The translations under genes and the position numbers were made by a program. Shown one piece after another: positions 33,815-41,444 of a stretch of DNA of 64,000 nucleotides. The stretch is from Pseudofrankia sp. DC12 (GTDB lineage Bacteria; Actinomycetota; Actinomycetes; Frankiales; Frankiaceae), in contig NZ_KQ031391.1 in assembly GCF_000966285.1 (NCBI RefSeq), forward strand, positions 6,758,430 to 6,822,429, written 5' to 3'. A model generated the notes under the pieces. It did no database searches. It was not told the origin of the DNA and saw nothing but the letters and a program-made list of their open reading frames with translations. Numbering within the stretch: position 1 is the first letter of the stretch; every line of letters starts with the position of its first letter.

Positions 33815-36640
33815 GTGACACCGCCGTCCCCAGCCCCCGCGCCCACCGGCCCCACCCCCGCCGTCGCGGCGCCCGGCGCCCCGCCCACCCCCGGCGGCCC
33901 GGCGGACGGCCCGGACCCCGCAGTCCCAGCCCCCGCCCACCGCCGCCGGCCGCGGCCACCCCGGCCCGCCGCCACGCTGCGCGCCGCGGCTGCCATCGGC
34001 AGCGGGCTCCTGCTCTGCCTCGCGTTCCCACCCGCCGGCGCCTGGCCACTCGCCCCCGTCGCCGTCACCGGCCTCACCCTGCTCGTCCGCGGCCGGCGCC
34101 TACGCACCGCCTACGGCCTCGCCCTCCTCTTCGGCCTCGGGTTCTTCCTACCGCTGCTGCGGTTCGTCGACTACGTCGGCCTCGACGCCCTGATCGCCCT
34201 CGCCGTCGGCGAAGCCGCCATCCTCGCGGTCGTCGGCCCCGCGACAACCCTCGCGCTGCGCCTGAAGTCCTGGTACTCGTGGGCCGCCGTCGCCTGCGTC
34301 TGGATCGGCCAGGAAGCCCTGCGCGGCCGCGCCCCGTTCGGCGGCTTCCCCTGGGGCAGGCTCGCGTTCAGCCAGCCCCACACCCCGTACACGCCGCTGG
34401 CCGCGGTCGCCGGCGCCCCGACCCTCACCTTCGCCGTCGCCGCCACCGGCGCCCTGCTGGCCCTGACGCTCACCACCCTGGCCGCCGCCGGCCGCGGCGC
34501 GCTCAACCGCCACCTCGGCGTCCCCGGCGCCGTCCCGGCCGACCAGCCCACACCCGCCGCCCGGCCCACCGGCCGCCCGCTCGCCCTCGGCGCCCTCCTG
34601 CCCGCCGTCGGCATCCTCGCCCTCGCCGCCGCCGGCCTCGCCGTCCCCCTGCCCACCGGCGCCCAGGACGGCACCCTGCAGGTCGCCGCGATCCAGGGCG
34701 GCGTCCACGCACCCGGCGGCTACGACGCCCTCGGCCAACGCCTCCAGGTCACCAGCAACCATGTCGACGAGACCCTCAAGCTCGCCGCCCAGGTCGGCGC
34801 CGGCAACGTCGCCGCCCCCGGCCTCGTCGTCTGGCCCGAGAACTCCTCCGACGTCGACCCCTTCGTCAACCCCGACGCCGCGAGCCTCCTCGACGAGGCC
34901 GCCCAAGCCGTCGGCGCCGACGTCCTCGTCGGCGCCGTCCTCGACGGCCCGGGCCGCGGCCACGTCCGCAACGCCGGCCTCCTGTGGACCCCCGGCGGCT
35001 TCAGCGGCCACCTGTACGTCAAGCACCGGCCCGTACCGTTCGCCGAGTACCTCCCCGGCCGGCCGGTCCTCCAGAAACTGATCAAACGGTTCGCCGACGA
35101 GATGCCCAACGACTTCGTCCACGGCACCGGCCCCGCCGTCCTGCCCGCCGGCCACACCGTCATCGGCGACGTCATCTGCTTCGAGGTCGCCTACGACGGC
35201 AACGTCCGCGCCTCCGTCGACCAGGGCGCTCGGCTCCTCGTCGTCCAGACGAACAACGCCTCCTTCGGCCGCAAGGGCGAAAGCCAGCAACAACTGGCCA
35301 TGACCCGGATCCGCGCCGTCGAGCACGGCCGCGCCACGATCCAGGTCTCCACCAGCGGCCAGAGCGCGATCATCAGCCCCGACGGCACGGTCCTCGCACA
35401 GACCGGGCTCTACCAGCCCGGCATACTCTCCGCCGCACTTCCACTACGTACCGCCCGCACCCTCGCCGACCGGGTCGGCGCGATCCCGGAGGCGGTCGCG
35501 ACCGCCCTCGGAGCGGCGGCCATTATTGCTGGGATCGCCACCGGGCGCCGGCGCCCACGGCCCGCTACCTCCACCACCGGCCCGCGGCACACCGGCCCTG
35601 ACCACGACGGCACCCCACGGGAGGCCTCCTGGGCGCAGCACGACGCGCCCGGGGCACTGGCCGACCCGTGGACAGGCCACCGGCCCGACGGCCGCGGACA
35701 GGAAAGGAACGGCGTGGACGCCCACCGGGTAGTTGTCTGCGTGCCGACGTACAACGAACGGGAGAACCTCGCCCGTACGGCACAAAGGCTCCGCGAGGCC
35801 AACCCCACCGTCGACCTGCTCGTCATCGACGACAACAGCCCCGACGGCACCGGCCAGATCGCCGACGAGCTAGCCCGCGAGGACCCCCAGATCCACGTCC
35901 TGAACCGCGCCGGCAAGTCCGGCCTCGGCTCCGCCTACATCGCCGGCTTCTCCTGGGCGCTGCGCCACGGCTACGACGTCGTCGTCGAGATGGACGCCGA
36001 CGGCTCCCACCAGCCCGAGGAGCTGCCCCGGCTGCTCGCCCGGCTCGCCACCGCCGACCTGGTCATCGGCTCCCGCTGGGTCCCCGGCGGCAAGGTCCGC
36101 AACTGGCCGCGCCGCCGCCTCGTACTGTCCCGCGGCGCGAACCTGTACGTCCGTGCCGCCCTCGGCATCCCGCTGCGCGACGCCACCGCCGGCTACCGCG
36201 CCTACCACGCCGACGTACTGCGCGCCCGCGACCTGAACCAGATCCAGTCCCAGGGCTACTGCTTCCAGGTCGACCTCGCCTGGACCGCCTGGCGCCAGGG
36301 CTTCGAGGTCGCCGAGGTGCCCATCACCTTCGTCGAACGCGAACGCGGCGCCTCCAAGATGAGCCGGTCCATCATCATCGAGGCCTTCTGGCGCACCGCC
36401 CTGTGGGCCGTCGCCTCCGGCCGCCGCGGACCGGGAACCATCCGCCCCACGCCGTCACCATCGGTGAAGGTACCGTCGCCCACCCCGGAGCCCGCGCTCG
36501 CGACTCCCGCGACCCAGGTGACCAAGGCCACGCCAGGCGGCGGCTCGCCACTGCCCACAACGGCCGCCAACGGCACCAGCCCCAACGGAGCCACCACCAT
36601 CGATGCCCCCGTCCAGCAGAGCGCCACGGGCGACAGCTGA
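33815..36640 (+). CDS. ppm1: Apolipoprotein N-acyltransferase fused to polyprenol-phosphate mannosyltransferase
   Basis: A 941-residue fusion from GTG 33815. A Pro-rich leader (1-50) precedes 6-7 membrane helices. A nitrilase-like Lnt domain (~280-575) has catalytic Glu in 'VVWPENSSDVDPF' (~341), Lys in 'YVKHRPVPFAEYLPG' (~402) and Cys in 'VICFEVAYDG' (~454). After a linker, a GT2 domain starts at ~634: 'VPTYNERENLARTA', 'VIDDNSPDGTG' and 'DADGSHQPEELPRLL' (~730). Lnt acylates the N-terminal Cys of lipoproteins; Ppm makes polyprenol-phosphate mannose for lipoglycans and protein O-mannosylation. The same fusion is the known form in Mycobacterium tuberculosis (Ppm1). A Thr/Pro tail ends the protein. 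Confidence 0.92.
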   Translation: MTPPSPAPAPTGPTPAVAAPGAPPTPGGPADGPDPAVPAPAHRRRPRPPRPAATLRAAAAIGSGLLLCLAFPPAGAWPLAPVAVTGLTLLVRGRRLRTAYGLALLFGLGFFLPLLRFVDYVGLDALIALAVGEAAILAVVGPATTLALRLKSWYSWAAVACVWIGQEALRGRAPFGGFPWGRLAFSQPHTPYTPLAAVAGAPTLTFAVAATGALLALTLTTLAAAGRGALNRHLGVPGAVPADQPTPAARPTGRPLALGALLPAVGILALAAAGLAVPLPTGAQDGTLQVAAIQGGVHAPGGYDALGQRLQVTSNHVDETLKLAAQVGAGNVAAPGLVVWPENSSDVDPFVNPDAASLLDEAAQAVGADVLVGAVLDGPGRGHVRNAGLLWTPGGFSGHLYVKHRPVPFAEYLPGRPVLQKLIKRFADEMPNDFVHGTGPAVLPAGHTVIGDVICFEVAYDGNVRASVDQGARLLVVQTNNASFGRKGESQQQLAMTRIRAVEHGRATIQVSTSGQSAIISPDGTVLAQTGLYQPGILSAALPLRTARTLADRVGAIPEAVATALGAAAIIAGIATGRRRPRPATSTTGPRHTGPDHDGTPREASWAQHDAPGALADPWTGHRPDGRGQERNGVDAHRVVVCVPTYNERENLARTAQRLREANPTVDLLVIDDNSPDGTGQIADELAREDPQIHVLNRAGKSGLGSAYIAGFSWALRHGYDVVVEMDADGSHQPEELPRLLARLATADLVIGSRWVPGGKVRNWPRRRLVLSRGANLYVRAALGIPLRDATAGYRAYHADVLRARDLNQIQSQGYCFQVDLAWTAWRQGFEVAEVPITFVERERGASKMSRSIIIEAFWRTALWAVASGRRGPGTIRPTPSPSVKVPSPTPEPALATPATQVTKATPGGGSPLPTTAANGTSPNGATTIDAPVQQSATGDS

Positions 36641-36766
36641 CGCCACTACCGGCCTGGCCGGCCTCCGTGCCACCACAGGCATGCCCGCGATCACGGCCCT
36701 CCCGGTCGGCCGCACCACGGCCGCCGGGAGGGACTACTTCCACAGCCGTCGGGGCCAGGAATCCAC

Positions 36767-36806
36767 ACGAAAAGGGAGCGTGGCCGCCGCCACGCTCCCT
36801 TTTCGT
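36767..36806. terminator. Strong bidirectional terminator
   Basis: Perfect 18-bp stem (acgaaaagggagcgtggc and complement) with loop cgcc. The A and T runs on either side of the stem fit termination for both the Ppm fusion (plus) and rbpA (minus). Confidence 0.9.
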
Positions 36807-36851
36807 ACTTTCCACCCAGCAGCCCGCCCCCAAGCAGCGAACCGCCGAGAC

Positions 36852-37196
36852 TCAACTAGCCTGACGGTCCTCGCCACGCAGCACGGCCAGCCGCTCCGCC
36901 AGAACCTCTTCTAGGTCCGCGGTCGTCCGGCGCTCCATCAACATGTCCCAGTGCGTACGCGGCGGCTTCGCCTTCTTCGGCTCCGGCCGCTCCCCGTCCA
37001 CGATCACCGAGGCCTCACCACACACCCGGCACTCCCAGACCGAGGGGACCTCAGCCTCAGCCGCGAATGGCATGGTGAACTGGTGACCGTTCGGACAGTC
37101 GTACGACGCGGTCTGCCGCGGCGCAAGCTCCGTGCTGCGGTCGGTCTCGTAGGACACCGCGCCGAGACGGCTGCCCCGCAGAACGCGTTCGCCCAT
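36852..37196 (-). CDS. rbpA: RNA polymerase-binding protein RbpA
   Basis: A 114-residue protein from ATG 37194-37196, with ggagggg upstream. It begins 'MGERVLRGSRLGAVSYETD', then a zinc-ribbon-like core with 'YDCPNGHQF' and 'WECRVCGEAS', a basic linker 'EPKKAKPPRTHWDMLMERRT' and the sigma-interaction helix 'LEEVLAERLAVLRG'. RbpA binds RNA polymerase and the principal sigma factor and helps open promoters in actinobacteria. All expected domains are present. It sits opposite the small membrane protein gene at 37296. Confidence 0.95.
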   Translation of the reverse strand: MGERVLRGSRLGAVSYETDRSTELAPRQTASYDCPNGHQFTMPFAAEAEVPSVWECRVCGEASVIVDGERPEPKKAKPPRTHWDMLMERRTTADLEEVLAERLAVLRGEDRQAS

Positions 37197-37295
37197 AGAA
37201 ACCCCTCCGAGCGTTGTCGAATACCCGTGTCTCAGCAGTTTGAACGACCCGGCCAGTCGAGACGTTCCCACAACGGAAGGGTCGGTAACGAGACC

Positions 37296-37757
37296 GTGGC
37301 CATACCGCGTGTCCAGCCGATGTCAGTCGTCGCCCAGCGTGTCGGCACCCGGCCCTATCTGGGCCTGTTCGCCCTGGCCCGATGCGGCCTCGGCGTCGCC
37401 GCCCTCGCACACCCCGTCACCGCCCTGCGCGCCACCGGCGTCGACCGCGTCACCGCCGAACGCACCGCCTGGACCGCCCGCCTCCTCGGCGGCCGCGACC
37501 TCGCCCTCGGCGCCGGCCTCCTGCACGCCGTCGGCCGCCGCCAGCCCACCAGCAGCTGGGTCTGGGCCGGCCTGATCGCCGACGCCATCGACGCGACCGT
37601 CCTCGCCACCGCCACCGCCCGGCGCGACCTCTCCCCAGCCGCCGGAACCCTCGCTGCCCTCCTCGGCGCCGCGGCCGCGGCGGCCGCGCTCCCCGTCCTC
37701 TCCGACCCCGCCACACCCGGCGCCGCCCCAGACGACGCCACCCCCATCGTGCCCTGA
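37296..37757 (+). CDS. Small membrane protein (DUF4267-like)
   Basis: A 153-residue protein if started at GTG 37296; ATG 37320 is also possible. It holds four hydrophobic segments: 'YLGLFALARCGLGVAALA', 'LGGRDLALGAGLLHAVG', 'WVWAGLIADAIDATVLATA' and 'LAALLGAAAAAAALPVL'. The 'GRDLALG' and 'ADAIDA' features resemble DUF4267-type membrane proteins. The C-terminus is short and acidic. Function unknown. Confidence 0.65.
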   Translation: MAIPRVQPMSVVAQRVGTRPYLGLFALARCGLGVAALAHPVTALRATGVDRVTAERTAWTARLLGGRDLALGAGLLHAVGRRQPTSSWVWAGLIADAIDATVLATATARRDLSPAAGTLAALLGAAAAAAALPVLSDPATPGAAPDDATPIVP

Positions 37758-37933
37758 CAGCCCCACCCAGCCGGCCAGGCCATCACCCAGCCGGCCCGCG
37801 GGAATGCCACCCGCACCCCGACCGCTACACCCCATGCGCCGGGCGGCCGACATCGGCTTCGACCCCAGCCCGCCGCTTCCCAGCCCTGGGCGGCGCCCCG
37901 GCCACCATCCACCCCGCCGAACGGAGGAACACC

Positions 37934-38395
37934 ATGAGCGACCACCTCGACCCCGCGGCCCCGGCGACCGCCCGGACGGCAGAGCCGGCCACGGCCGACA
38001 AGGTGACCCGCACCGACGCCGAATGGCGCTCCGTCCTCGACCCGGCCCGCTACCAGATCCTGCGCCAGGCCGCGACCGAGCGGCCCTTCACCGGTGCCTA
38101 CACCTACAGCAAGGAGACGGGCACCTACCAGTGCGGCGCCTGCGGCAGCCCGCTGTTCTCCTCCGACACCAAGTACGACTCCGGCTCCGGCTGGCCCAGC
38201 TTCTACGAGCCCATCACCCCGGACGCCGTCCGGTTCGTCGATGACAGCTCCCACGGCATGGTCCGCACCGAGGTCCGCTGCGGCCGCTGCGACTCCCACC
38301 TCGGCCACGTCTTCCCCGACGGTCCCCAGCCCACCGGGCAGCGCTACTGCATGAACAGCCTCGCGCTCGACCTCAGCCCCAACACGGACGGCTGA
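37934..38395 (+). CDS. msrB: Peptide-methionine (R)-S-oxide reductase MsrB
   Basis: A 153-residue protein from ATG 37934, with acggagga at 37921-37928. The SelR/MsrB domain is complete: 'EWRSVLDPARYQILRQ', 'ERPFTGAY', zinc Cys pairs 'CGAC' and 'CGRC', 'DSGSGWPSFYEP', 'VRCGRCDSHLGHVFPDGP' and the catalytic Cys of 'RYCMNSLAL'. It repairs oxidised methionine (the R epimer) in proteins using thioredoxin. A hairpin follows the stop at once. Confidence 0.95.
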   Translation: MSDHLDPAAPATARTAEPATADKVTRTDAEWRSVLDPARYQILRQAATERPFTGAYTYSKETGTYQCGACGSPLFSSDTKYDSGSGWPSFYEPITPDAVRFVDDSSHGMVRTEVRCGRCDSHLGHVFPDGPQPTGQRYCMNSLALDLSPNTDG

Positions 38396-38398
38396 GAC

Positions 38399-38429
38399 CC
38401 TTCCGGCCCGCTGCCCCAGGGCCGGAAGG
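38399..38429 (+). terminator. Hairpin after msrB
   Basis: Perfect 11-bp stem (ccttccggccc and complement), 9-nt loop, 4 bp after the msrB stop. No T run. Confidence 0.55.
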
Positions 38430-38530
38430 AGGGGCACCAGCGCACCAACCGCCCGGGAGCCGCAGCGTTGGCGACGGCGCGTCAGCAGCGGGCCGGCGGC
38501 CGGGCAGATCACCCAGCACCTGGCGGCGTG

Positions 38531-38584
38531 CGTCCTACGCCATGGTCGCGGCGTCGCCCGTCCCCGCGACCACGGCGTAGGACG
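38531..38584. repeat. Long inverted repeat in the msrB-DUF4262 gap
   Basis: Arms of 21 bp (38531-38551 and 38564-38584) pair with one mismatch round a 12-nt loop. It lies in the 505-bp gap 38396-38900, in which no gene was recognised. It could be a second terminator or a REP-like element. Confidence 0.7.
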
Positions 38585-38900
38585 GACCCCCGGGAGCCGG
38601 GGCGCCAAGGCCCCGTCGAGCAGCAACGCACCTCACCCGCGGGCGGCGGAGATCCCGCGCCGCCCGCCTCGTCCGCCGCCTCGCCGGGACCCCAGCCCGG
38701 GCCTCGCGGCGACGGCCGCTGTGGCTCGCGCACCGGTATCCACAGCCGGCACCCCAGCCCCGCCACCAGCGACTACGGTGACCCACCGGAGGACCACGGC
38801 ACACCACCGACAGCCAGACAGCCGACGGGCAGCCGCAGCCGAACCGCTGCCGGCCCGCCGGCGCCACCTGGGGGCGTTCCCGCCGACAGCAGGAGACGCC

Positions 38901-39650
38901 ATGACCACGACCCGCGACCCTGGCCCCCGGCCGCACCCTCGACCGACGACGACCTTTCCCAGCCCCGACCGGTACCCGGCTGGCCGCGCCGCCCGCCCCG
39001 CGCAACTCGTCGACCCCGAGCGGCTCCTCGACGAGCTGTGCGACCAGTTCGAGGCCCGGTTCGAGGCGCTCGTCGACGAGGCCATCGCCACCCACGGCTG
39101 GGCGCTGCAGGCCGTCCCCGCCTGCCACGGCCGGCCGCGACTCGCCCACACCGTCGGTCTCACGGCGTACGACCGGCACCCCGAGCTGGTCATCACGGGA
39201 CTGCGGCCCCACGTAGCCGCGCGGATCCTGAACGTCCTGTGCGACCACGTCCGTGACGGCCAACGCCTCGGCAGCCGCCAGCAGTGCCCCGACTTCCCCG
39301 GCTGGCCACGCCTCGCGCTGCTCGACGTCGACCCCGACAACAGCGCGGGACTCCTCGTCGCCGCGAACCGCCGCTACCAGCCAACCGACGGCCCGCCCGT
39401 CGAGGCACTCCAGGTCGTCTGGTGCGACCCCGCGGGCCACCTGCCCTGGGAGCCCGGCTGGGTCCTGCCACACGACGCCCAGCCGGTCCTGCACTACCCG
39501 CTCGATCCCTTCACCGACCTCGACGAGGACGAGCTGGACCTGGGCGAGGACACCGGACCAGACGAGCCGGGGCCTGGCGCCGCGGACCGCCTCCGGTCCC
39601 GCGCTCTCAGCCGGGAGGACGACGCCCCGCGACCCGCCGGGGCCGGCTGA
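38901..39650 (+). CDS. DUF4262 family protein
   Basis: A 249-residue protein from ATG 38901, preceded by aggaga. A disordered N-terminus (1-40) precedes 'DELCDQFEARFEALVDEAIA'. The DUF4262 core is 'RLAHTVGLTAYDRHPELVIT' followed by 'HVAARILNVLCDHVRDG'. The middle 'LALLDVDPDNSAGLLVAANR' and 'PVEALQVVWCDPAGHLPW' also match the family. The C-terminus is acidic (Asp/Glu-rich, ~205-230). Function of the family is unknown. Confidence 0.8.
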   Translation: MTTTRDPGPRPHPRPTTTFPSPDRYPAGRAARPAQLVDPERLLDELCDQFEARFEALVDEAIATHGWALQAVPACHGRPRLAHTVGLTAYDRHPELVITGLRPHVAARILNVLCDHVRDGQRLGSRQQCPDFPGWPRLALLDVDPDNSAGLLVAANRRYQPTDGPPVEALQVVWCDPAGHLPWEPGWVLPHDAQPVLHYPLDPFTDLDEDELDLGEDTGPDEPGPGAADRLRSRALSREDDAPRPAGAG

Positions 39651-39684
39651 TCCGTCCCGCCGCAGTCTGGTTGGGACGGGCGGG

Positions 39685-39724
39685 GGCTGGCGCCGCGGCC
39701 GTCGCGAGTCGGGCGGCGCCAGCC
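39685..39724 (+). terminator. Hairpin after the DUF4262 gene
   Basis: Perfect 12-bp stem (ggctggcgccgc and complement), 16-nt loop, then tctt. A second small stem with ctttt follows at 39754-39771. Confidence 0.6.
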
Positions 39725-39781
39725 TCTTGGCCCCTGCTTGTTGGTTGTCATGAGCCCCGTAGGGGCCTTTTGGGGGAAATT

Positions 39782-39840
39782 CCCAACAAGATCAATAGCG
39801 GAGCTGGGCGCACGTCAACGGCGTTGACTATCTTGTGGGC
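39782..39840. promoter_or_regulatory. Composite palindromic element, copy A
   Basis: Outer arms cccaacaagat (39782-39792) and atcttgtggg (39830-39839). Inside, gtcaac-n3-gttgac (39814-39828) is a perfect palindrome. The same composite occurs at 43727-43785. It sits 136 bp before the broken YjbR-type gene. Confidence 0.5.
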
Positions 39841-39975
39841 CATGAGGTGGCCGTGTCGGGCGGTGGCCTCAGGAGCGAGACCAGCGGCGAGGACCGCTTC
39901 CGGCGGGCGGCGGGCGGCACGGAGCTCGTCCGGCACAGAGCCAGACTGTCGGTGCCGTGTGGCAGATTTCGGGCC

Positions 39976-40402
39976 ATGCCAGAGCGTCCGCCCGTGCCGG
40001 CCGAGATCGTCAGTCGCCTTGGCGCACTGCTGGGCCGCTTCCCCGACTGTCACGAGGAGGAGGCGTGGGCGGGCGTGCGCTGGCGGGTCGGCGCGGCGAC
40101 GGTCGCGCACGTGTTCGGCGGCGAGGACCAGCTGTTCAGGATCACCTTCCGCGCCGAGCCGTCCGAGCTGATGGCGTTCGAGCGGCTCCGCCCCCCCGCC
40201 TTCCAGGGGGGCGGGGGGGGGGGCGTGCGGGCGGCTCGGCCCGCCGTACTTCAGGGCGGGCTGGGGGGAGAACGTCGTCGGCCTGGTCCAGGCCGACGAC
40301 ACAGACTGGGACGAGCTCGCCGAGCTGCTGACCGATTCGTACTGCCTACAGGCCCCGCCGCGGCTCGCCGAGCAGGTGCCCCGGCCAGACCAGGTGCCCT
40401 GA
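39976..40402 (+). pseudogene. MmcQ/YjbR-type gene broken by a 49-bp insert
   Basis: From ATG 39976 the first 71 codons read '[20 protein letters not shown]', '[19 protein letters not shown]' and 'ELMAFERL'. The gene then meets a 49-bp G/C-homopolymer insert (40189-40237) that shifts the frame. Deleting the insert rejoins it exactly: '[16 protein letters not shown]', '[20 protein letters not shown]' to TGA 40400-40402, about 125 residues. 'DW.EL.ELL.DSY...AP' is the YjbR signature of this small DNA-binding-like fold. The insert is flanked by a repeated gcggctc. Confidence 0.8.
40189..40237. mobile_element. 49-bp hairpin-forming insert with 7-bp direct repeats
   Basis: gcggctc occurs at 40182-40188 and again at 40231-40237. 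Between them is a C-run/G-run segment (seven c, then runs of six and eleven g) that could fold on itself. Removing one repeat plus the segment restores an open YjbR gene. The pattern is that of a small insertion with target duplication, or a slippage event; no known element is recognised. Confidence 0.55.
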
Positions 40403-40554
40403 GGGGCGATCCCACGGCGGCCACGCGATCCACGACGTCCACGCCTCGTCCCGGAAGATCGGCGTCCCGATTGTTACCGTGCCGGCGAACGGGTTCCGCA
40501 CGAAGGGCTCTCAGGCGACGGGGACGCGCAGACAACCAGGGAACGGATACAACG

Positions 40555-41388
40555 ATGAGGCTTCTGGACGGACGGGCGATGGCCGCCGAGATCGGCCGGC
40601 ATGTCCTGGACGAGGTGGCCGTACTCGCCGAGGCGGGTGTCACGCCAACCCTGGCCGTGGTGCTGCCGGGCGACGACCGGGCCGCGCTGTCCTTCGCCCG
40701 GGTGATCGAGCAGACCGCCGGGCGGGTCGGGGTCGCCTGTCAGCGCCACCAGCTGTCCGGCAAACCCGACGAGCTGACGGACACCCTCGGCCGGCTGGCC
40801 GCCGACCCTGCCGTCCACGGGATCCTCGCGCAGACGCCCCTTCCGGCCGGGATGACGGCGGACGAGGTCGGCGCGCGCATCCCGGCGGCGAAGGACGTCG
40901 ACGGGATGAACCCCACCAGCCTCGGCCGGCTGGCGCTGGGCCTGCCGGCGTTCGCCCCGGCGACCGCCGAGGCCGTGGTCGAGATCCTGCGTCGTGGCGA
41001 CGTCCCGATGGCCGGCGCGCGGGCCTGCGTGATCGGCCGCAGCCCGGTGGTCGGGAAGCCGGTGGCGCTGCTGCTGCTGGCCGAGGACGCCACCGTGACC
41101 ATCTGCCACTCGCGCACACGGGACCTGGCGACGGTCGCGCATGAGGCCGACATCGTGATCGCCGCCGTAGGCCGGCCGAGGCTGGTCGGCGCCGGGTTCG
41201 TGCGTCCGGGAGCGGCCGTCATCGACGTCGGCACCAACGTCACCGACGGCGGACTGGCCGGCGACGTCGACGCGGACGCGATCGCGGACGTCGCCGGCGC
41301 CCTCACCCCGGTGCCCGGCGGCGTCGGGCCGGTCACGACCATGCTGCTGCTACGCAACACCATCCAGGCCGCCCACCGCGCCCGCTGA
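40555..41388 (+). CDS. FolD-like protein lacking the catalytic Tyr and Lys
   Basis: A 277-residue protein from ATG 40555. The methylene-tetrahydrofolate dehydrogenase/cyclohydrolase fold is clear: '[13 protein letters not shown]', '[17 protein letters not shown]' (keeps Gln and Asp), '[19 protein letters not shown]' (NAD(P) loop), '[10 protein letters not shown]' and '[17 protein letters not shown]'. Aligned without gaps to E. coli FolD ('IYVASKRKA'), the active-site Tyr50 is Phe47 and Lys54 is Ile51 ('[10 protein letters not shown]'). Lys is needed for cyclohydrolase activity, so this paralogue is probably dehydrogenase-only or has another job. No folate genes are adjacent. Confidence 0.85.
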   Translation: MRLLDGRAMAAEIGRHVLDEVAVLAEAGVTPTLAVVLPGDDRAALSFARVIEQTAGRVGVACQRHQLSGKPDELTDTLGRLAADPAVHGILAQTPLPAGMTADEVGARIPAAKDVDGMNPTSLGRLALGLPAFAPATAEAVVEILRRGDVPMAGARACVIGRSPVVGKPVALLLLAEDATVTICHSRTRDLATVAHEADIVIAAVGRPRLVGAGFVRPGAAVIDVGTNVTDGGLAGDVDADAIADVAGALTPVPGGVGPVTTMLLLRNTIQAAHRAR

Positions 41389-41400
41389 GGGTCGCAGCAC

Positions 41401-41437
41401 CTCGCCCGCCCGCGACGGCCGCCAGCGGGCGGGCGAG
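41401..41437. terminator. Bidirectional hairpin between convergent genes
   Basis: Perfect 12-bp stem (ctcgcccgcccg and complement) with a 13-nt loop, between the FolD-like (plus) and GGDEF (minus) stops. Confidence 0.6.
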
Positions 41438-41444
41438 ACGGCGG

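Noticed and set aside
36951-37295. Longer start for the small membrane protein
   Set aside because: It would run antisense through rbpA; rbpA is a firm gene, so the later GTG or ATG was chosen.
39748-40302. Minus-strand frame reading 'AHKIVNAVD'
   Set aside because: A similar 'NKIVNSVD' occurs at 43.7 kb, but both arise from the shared palindromic DNA element, and the frame is antisense to a YjbR-type gene.
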